Shown here: positions 59,150-64,000 of the stretch, in pieces
Position numbering within the stretch: position 1 is the first letter of the stretch
Layout: every line of letters starts with the position of its first letter
Source of the DNA: Carya illinoinensis
Lineage: Eukaryota; Streptophyta; Magnoliopsida; Fagales; Juglandaceae
Assembly: GCF_018687715.1 (NCBI RefSeq)
Contig: NC_056758.1
Span: 31,786,967 to 31,850,966, forward strand
Length of the DNA: 64,000 bases
Direction of reading: 5' to 3'
The notes under the pieces: model-generated
The model's input: only the letters and a program-made list of their open reading frames with translations
What the model was told of the DNA's origin: nothing
The model's database searches: none
Made by a program: the position numbers and the translations under genes

Positions 59150-59860
59150 AAAAAAAAAATACCTGCCAGTCTCTGCAACTGATCTCAAACCGATCCACCC
59201 AGAGCCGAGGCTGATTAATTCCTTGGGTTTGTCCCTGGATGATCATTGTCCGGGCGGATTTCCAGGAAATTTAACCAATTTCTTTGCGGCTTGGATTGAT
59301 CCATTGCTTGACTGATCCGGATCCGGCAGCCACAGTGTCGAGATCTTCCACATCGGTTCGGGTGCAAGTCAACCAAGCAAGTCAACTCCGAGTGGTTGGA
59401 AATTTTGTTCATTTTCTCCCGACGGCATTTGTATCGCGTTTGGTCACGACTTGGCTGGAAGCTCCGGCCCAGTGATAATCACAGTGAATGATGTTGATAA
59501 CATCCTGATCCGGTTGACGCGACGGGAAGACATGATCAACGACAGGGGAAACCGGGAACAAAGACCCCGCGTCGTGCATACTTGACTGATGTCAAGTCCG
59601 CGCGCTGTCTTTTGGTCTGGGCACTAGAGTTTGCATATATCGAATCCATTAACGCCTACTTGGACAGCGCGATTGTCGTCGATTGCCTGACGGACCATGG
59701 ATTTGCATCGTGCCCAGCTGCTCATGACCTAACGAAGACCTCATTGCGCCTTATCATCCGACGGACAAAACAGGATAATGCTGAAGATAAGCTGATATCT
59801 TACGTAGTCATAGATGGTGAATAGTTTAGAGGCTTCACGTGGCAGAATCCGACTGGTCAT
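59150..59860. other. GC-richer stretch of unclear origin
   Basis: Clearly less AT-rich than its flanks. A plus ORF at 59582-59824 has a phrase (LLVWALEFAYIESINAYLDS..VVDCLTDHG) faintly like the RNase H domain of plant LINEs, and minus frames upstream are broken by stops. I cannot assign a gene; a decayed transposon or captured fragment is possible. Confidence 0.35.
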
Positions 59861-60674
59861 GATCTGGCTTGAATATCATACAAGTCAACCAATTTTTCAT
59901 GGAAAACAATAGGAATCCAGCTGGAGGCCAGATCCGTTTGGAGCTCCCGCTTCAATTTTTTTTATTAAAAAAAATTATTTAATAATATCATTACTTTTTT
60001 TCTTTTCTTAGAAATATTTAAAAGTATTAAAAAAATAATATAAAAAATATAATGAAAAAAATACGCTAACAGGACTGGGCAATGGGATCCCCAGCGGGAT
60101 CCCTAACATTGCCCATTTTTTATATTGTTCTTGATTTCAATAAAAAAAAAAAAAAAAAACACCAACAATACCCAAATTTATTTGTATAAATATTATTACT
60201 TATCCTTAAGATCAAATAATTAATTACAACTTACTACACATATCCAATTGGTCATAGTACTGCAGCATACTGCATGAATGAAAAATGCTGACAAAGGCTA
60301 AGAATTTAGATTAAGAAATTGTAATATTAAAAATTAAGCACAATATAGATAGTACTGCACGTACGTACGTACGGGATTTCATATTTTTGTAGAAGATCGA
60401 ATAAATTATTGGGATTTATAAGAATTTCAAATCACTCTAACTGTAACTAATAATTTAATTAGTGTTTTCGAAGTTATATATAAAATCCAAACGTGAAGTT
60501 TTATTTGATTTGTTACGAATTAATAATATCATATATAATCGCGCGGACCTAATTAAGGTACGTAGGATTGTGTTGAATTTATAGAGTTCTCTTTGAAATC
60601 AATTAGATCAACCGGTGATAAAGATAATTGCATATAAAATTTTTGATATGTGATATATTTCTTGTTCATAGACT

Positions 60675-61364
60675 CATAAATGAGGATGTTTTACGAAAAA
60701 GTACTGACACAAATCAAACTCTCATCTCACTTTTATTTTACTATTTAAAATGTGACATTTTTATCTTCCTTAAATCATGATCTTTTACTTTTTTAAAGAA
60801 AAATTCAAAAGTTGATGAACGGTATCATTTGGCGTGCATATAGAATTTTTTTTTAATAAAATTAGAGTATGGTCCATTCAAGAAGGAATTAGTGTTATAA
60901 TATTGTATGACTTAATTATAATTATAATTGTGAAATTAGGCCGGCATGAATTCAAGTACTGACCGGCCAGAGTACTACGTGCTAGGACTGATCAGGGCAT
61001 ATTATTAATATTATATATTGCAATTTGCATGCACGGGCTAACCACCCCCACCACTCATTCTATGTTTCTTGACAAATGTTACATGGTCAAGCCCGACTGC
61101 CCTGACCTGTTTTCAAGATTGATCGAGTCCCTCCACGGCTACTTCTTTCCATCGCTAGCTTACTTGACACCACATGCAATATTAATCCACGCCTCGCCTG
61201 ATCGAGTAGTCCCATACATCCATGAGGATTAGGGTCTAGAAAATTCATATTCTAATTCATTGATCAATGTGTATATATATATAAGTGATCGACCTTTAAT
61301 TTCAAAGATTGGAAGTGCAAAAAGAAATGCTAGATTAATGTAAAAATATATATAAGAATTGACC
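60675..61364. repeat. Duplicated segment, copy 1
   Basis: Shares long blocks with 62938-63594: TTGCAATTTGCATGCACG, TTCTATGTTTCTTGAC, TTACATGGTCAAGCCCGAC, CCCTCCACGGCTACTTCTTT, GCAATATTAATCCACGCCTC, AGGATTAGGGTCTAGAAAA and AAGAAATGCTAGATTAATG. Open frames in both copies share a C-terminal phrase (AYLTPHAILIHASPDR.VP), but frames diverge upstream, so coding is not convincing. Confidence 0.8.
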
Positions 61365-62937
61365 CATTTTATTATAAAGGATCGCGCCCGTCCGAGACCA
61401 AGAAGCCTCCTGGGTCCCGCTTGCATGTGTGGTTTGAACGTTTGAGAGAAACCAACGAAAAACCTGCTGCTTGGTGCGTCGTTGAGAGGAGAACCTAAAG
61501 CTGCGGCGTCAGAAATTGCTGCATGTTGCAGTCCTTTTTTCACTTACATTGATGTACATTTCTTAGCCTGAAAAAATAAAAATAAAAACCAGAAAAAGAA
61601 TAAGAAGTAAGAATAGAATCAAAGATGTATCGTGGAAATATTATCTAATTAAATTATAAGTTATAAAATTAAATATAAATGTTTATGCTATTAATCAATT
61701 TAAGTCACATTTCGGATTTCTGCTTCTTAATTATTTTCTATCTAAAAAGTAAAATCAATAATAATGTCATGAAATAATTATAATATATTAATTTTAAATG
61801 TATAAAATATACAATAATTCAATTCAGTCAGTTCCCACTTACTAGACGAGGATCCATATAGGCCTAGTAGTTACAATTGTGAAATTGATACAGATCCCAT
61901 TGTGAGCAAAGAATATAACACTATCATTTAGAATAGCTTCCATTTGGAACAAACTGAAGCAATATTGTTTGGGTATATATTTAATAGAAGGCGACTATAA
62001 TATGTTCTATGCACACTATATATGTCATGTGGCAGACAACATTTGAGTCATTTCTGTGATGGAAGCATGCGGTGGGAAGACTTGCCCCAGAACCAAGCTC
62101 GACCACATCTCTACATTAGTCACCCATCAGCTTTCATGTTATATACATTTTTCTGCATCGATCTAGTTATTCTTACAGTTAAATAAAGTAAGTAATATTA
62201 AATGACTCCAATTAAAGACCAGGGCGCAACATCAAAGAAGTTGTTCAGCTAATAAAATGTATACAACATGAGCAGCATAATCAAGAATCTCGATCAGGTT
62301 GTTAAATAAGCTACCAATGGCTCATTTAATTCTATGTATATGTTAAAACCTAGCTTATACCTTGTTAATGTACGTAAGTGTAATGGACATATGCCTCTTT
62401 GAAGGAACATACAAGGGTGACGCAGACTGTACGTCATTGATGGAAATCAATTTCTTTCATAAAATTTAACCCTCAAGGATCCTTATCGTATACATGAAAT
62501 CGATATGTTTTCATCACTGACTCCCAGATACTAACTTATAAATTCCATCAATCTGAGAAACACAAAAATTATACCCAGAAACTAAAGTACCATCACACCA
62601 GCATCAATTACCTAAGCCATTATAAATTAAATCACTAGCATTAATATAAAAGTGCTATAACAAGTACTCGCCCCAAGTATAAATTGATGATTCTTGAGCA
62701 TGTATGATCAAGTACGTACCCAGCTAGCGGCTAGCACACGTATAGTTACCATATATATATAGGTACTACATAGCACGAACAAATTAAGTAAAGCACAGCC
62801 ATATATAATTACCAGCTGGGTTAATTAAATGAAGTACTAAAACGAACTACATATGTCCTGATTTCTAATAATGTAATTCAAGTCATGATCGAAATCATGT
62901 ACTAATGTAGACCCTAATTAATTATGATTTTCCTCAC
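61365..62937. other. Intervening DNA between the duplicated segments
   Basis: No gene is supported. A GC-rich patch at 61380-61545 gives a minus ORF with no recognisable domain (residues like LLGLGRARS). The rest is AT-rich with many short TA-type runs. Confidence 0.45.
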
Positions 62938-63076
62938 CCATAAATGAAGGCATTTTAATAAAAAGTAAAATAACACTAGTCTTATCTTATTTTTATTTCA
63001 CTATTTAAAATGTGAAGTAAAAAATTAGTAGACAATAATGTTATCTCATCCTAATATGAGTGCCGGGATAAAAATA

Positions 63077-63080
<4 letters not shown>

Positions 63081-63115
<35 letters not shown>
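63081..63115. repeat. (AG)n microsatellite
   Basis: About 17 AG dinucleotides inside copy 2 of the duplicated segment. Confidence 0.95.
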
Positions 63116-63117
<2 letters not shown>

Positions 63118-63484
63118 AGAGCGTGTTTTCTTTTAATAAAATTGGGATATTGTCTATTCTACAAGCTGGAATAATCTAGATGTCCGGCCGGACCGAGTAC
63201 TACTAGCTAGTACTGATCAGGGCATATTATTATTATATATTGCAATTTGCATGCACGTACGGGCGATCGAACCACCGTCACCACACGTTCTATGTTTCTT
63301 GACCAATATTGTTACATGGTCAAGCCCGACGGCCCTGACCTGTTTTCAATATTTCGCCCCTCCACGGCTACTTCTTTTCATCGCTTACTTGACACCACAC
63401 GCAATATTAATCCACGCCTCGCCTGATCGAGGGGTCCCATGCATGCATGAGGATTAGGGTCTAGAAAATCCATACTCTAATCAA

Positions 63485-63520
<36 letters not shown>
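63485..63520. repeat. (TG)n(TA)n microsatellite
   Basis: A compound dinucleotide tract; copy 1 has only a short TA run at the matching place (61271-61281). Confidence 0.9.
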
Positions 63521-63594
63521 AGTGATCGACCTTCAAAGATTGAAAGTGGAGAAAGAAATGCTAGATTAATGTAAAAATATATATAAGAATTGAC

Positions 63595-64000
63595 TAATAA
63601 TTTGTTCATTTTTTTAATTTTTAGAAAAGCTAATGATCACAGGAATTAAGTATGGAAAGGAATATGTAGTTTTTTTTTTTTTTTCTCGTGTTTTGTGTGC
63701 GTCGTTCTAATAGACTAAGTTAAGGTCGCATGCACTATAATAAGAATGATTCTTTCTAACGAGTTATTTGTAATGATAATTAATTTATTTTGATAAAAAT
63801 AATCATTTTTAATGTAAATAATTTATCATAAATTTTTTAATTATTATAATGACAAAACAAACCATATAATATCCCTCAAGCTAGGGATCAAACCATTATA
63901 TAGAAAATTTAAATAATTAATAGCGCCTAACCTACATGATCATGATCCATCAAAATAATTACTAGAAACAATCAGCCACATTGTCCTGTGGGCTGTGGGC
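63595..64000. other. AT-rich DNA to the end of the window
   Basis: No ORF or known element seen; contains a T run near 63670-63683. Confidence 0.5.

Larger units (their letters stand above)
62938..63594. repeat. Duplicated segment, copy 2
   Basis: Second copy of the segment at 60675-61364 in the same orientation, about 2.26 kb downstream, with indels and many substitutions. It gained (GA)n and (TG)n(TA)n tracts that copy 1 lacks or has in short form. Confidence 0.8.

Noticed and set aside
59582..59824. 80-codon ORF as a functional RNase H-like gene
   Set aside because: Similarity is faint and lacks the catalytic acidic residues in clear context; kept only as a stretch of unclear origin.
61229..61543. 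104-codon minus ORF with LLGLGRARS phrase
   Set aside because: No known domain; half of it is AT-rich repeat translation. An organelle-derived fragment was considered but cannot be shown.
1..64000. tRNA, rRNA or known microRNA genes
   Set aside because: I looked for tRNA A/B-box patterns and familiar plant miRNA sequences by eye and saw none; the GCTCTGATACCA strings are retrotransposon primer sites.

Overview
This is a window of eukaryotic nuclear DNA from a flowering plant, most likely a woody eudicot. It is AT-rich, its genes have introns with GT/AG borders, and it carries plant gene families, LTR retrotransposons primed by initiator tRNA-Met and many small foldback MITEs. I cannot name the species from sequence alone; Fagales is only an impression. 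There is no operon logic. Genes are separate transcription units spread between repeats, and I see no functional link among the neighbours.

Layout. 1-10 kb: a four-exon PP2C phosphatase gene on + (2284-5018), convergent with a seven-exon START/polyketide-cyclase-like chloroplast protein gene on - (6652-10175). 10-16.5 kb: AT-rich intergenic DNA with several MITEs and a 74-bp tandem repeat. 16.5-17.4 kb: a two-exon short-chain dehydrogenase on +. 17.5-26.7 kb: gene-poor, with a GC-rich direct repeat next to a long poly-T run, a (TC)n tract, and a broken tripeptidyl-peptidase II fragment near 21.5 kb. 26.7-35.4 kb: two tandem eight-exon paralogues of a plant multi-pass membrane protein, with identical exon phases, separated by a 5'-truncated LINE with target-site duplications. 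35.4-39.5 kb: no recognisable gene.

39.5-54.7 kb is the most structured part. A complete non-autonomous LTR retrotransposon (39570-48584, minus orientation, 3.4-kb LTRs, TSD ACTAG) lacks a readable gag-pol. It carries an intact antisense 142-codon ORF with its own TATA box and polyadenylation signal. A solo LTR of the same family in the opposite orientation (49985-53377, TSD TATTA) sits in the only intron of a nodulin-like/NFD4 MFS transporter gene on - (48912-54666). The gene's last exon therefore lies between two 3.4-kb inverted copies. The 3' end of that ORF also runs through a foldback MITE.

55-59 kb: a young Copia-type element (55236-58769, TSD ATTCA) that keeps gag-protease but has lost integrase, RT and RNase H. 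It abuts a probable older Copia LTR remnant. 59-64 kb: a GC-rich stretch of unclear origin and a roughly 0.67-kb segment present twice, about 2.3 kb apart, with no confident gene.

Gene models were assembled by eye from splice-site phase and family similarity. No alignment, transcript or database evidence was available.
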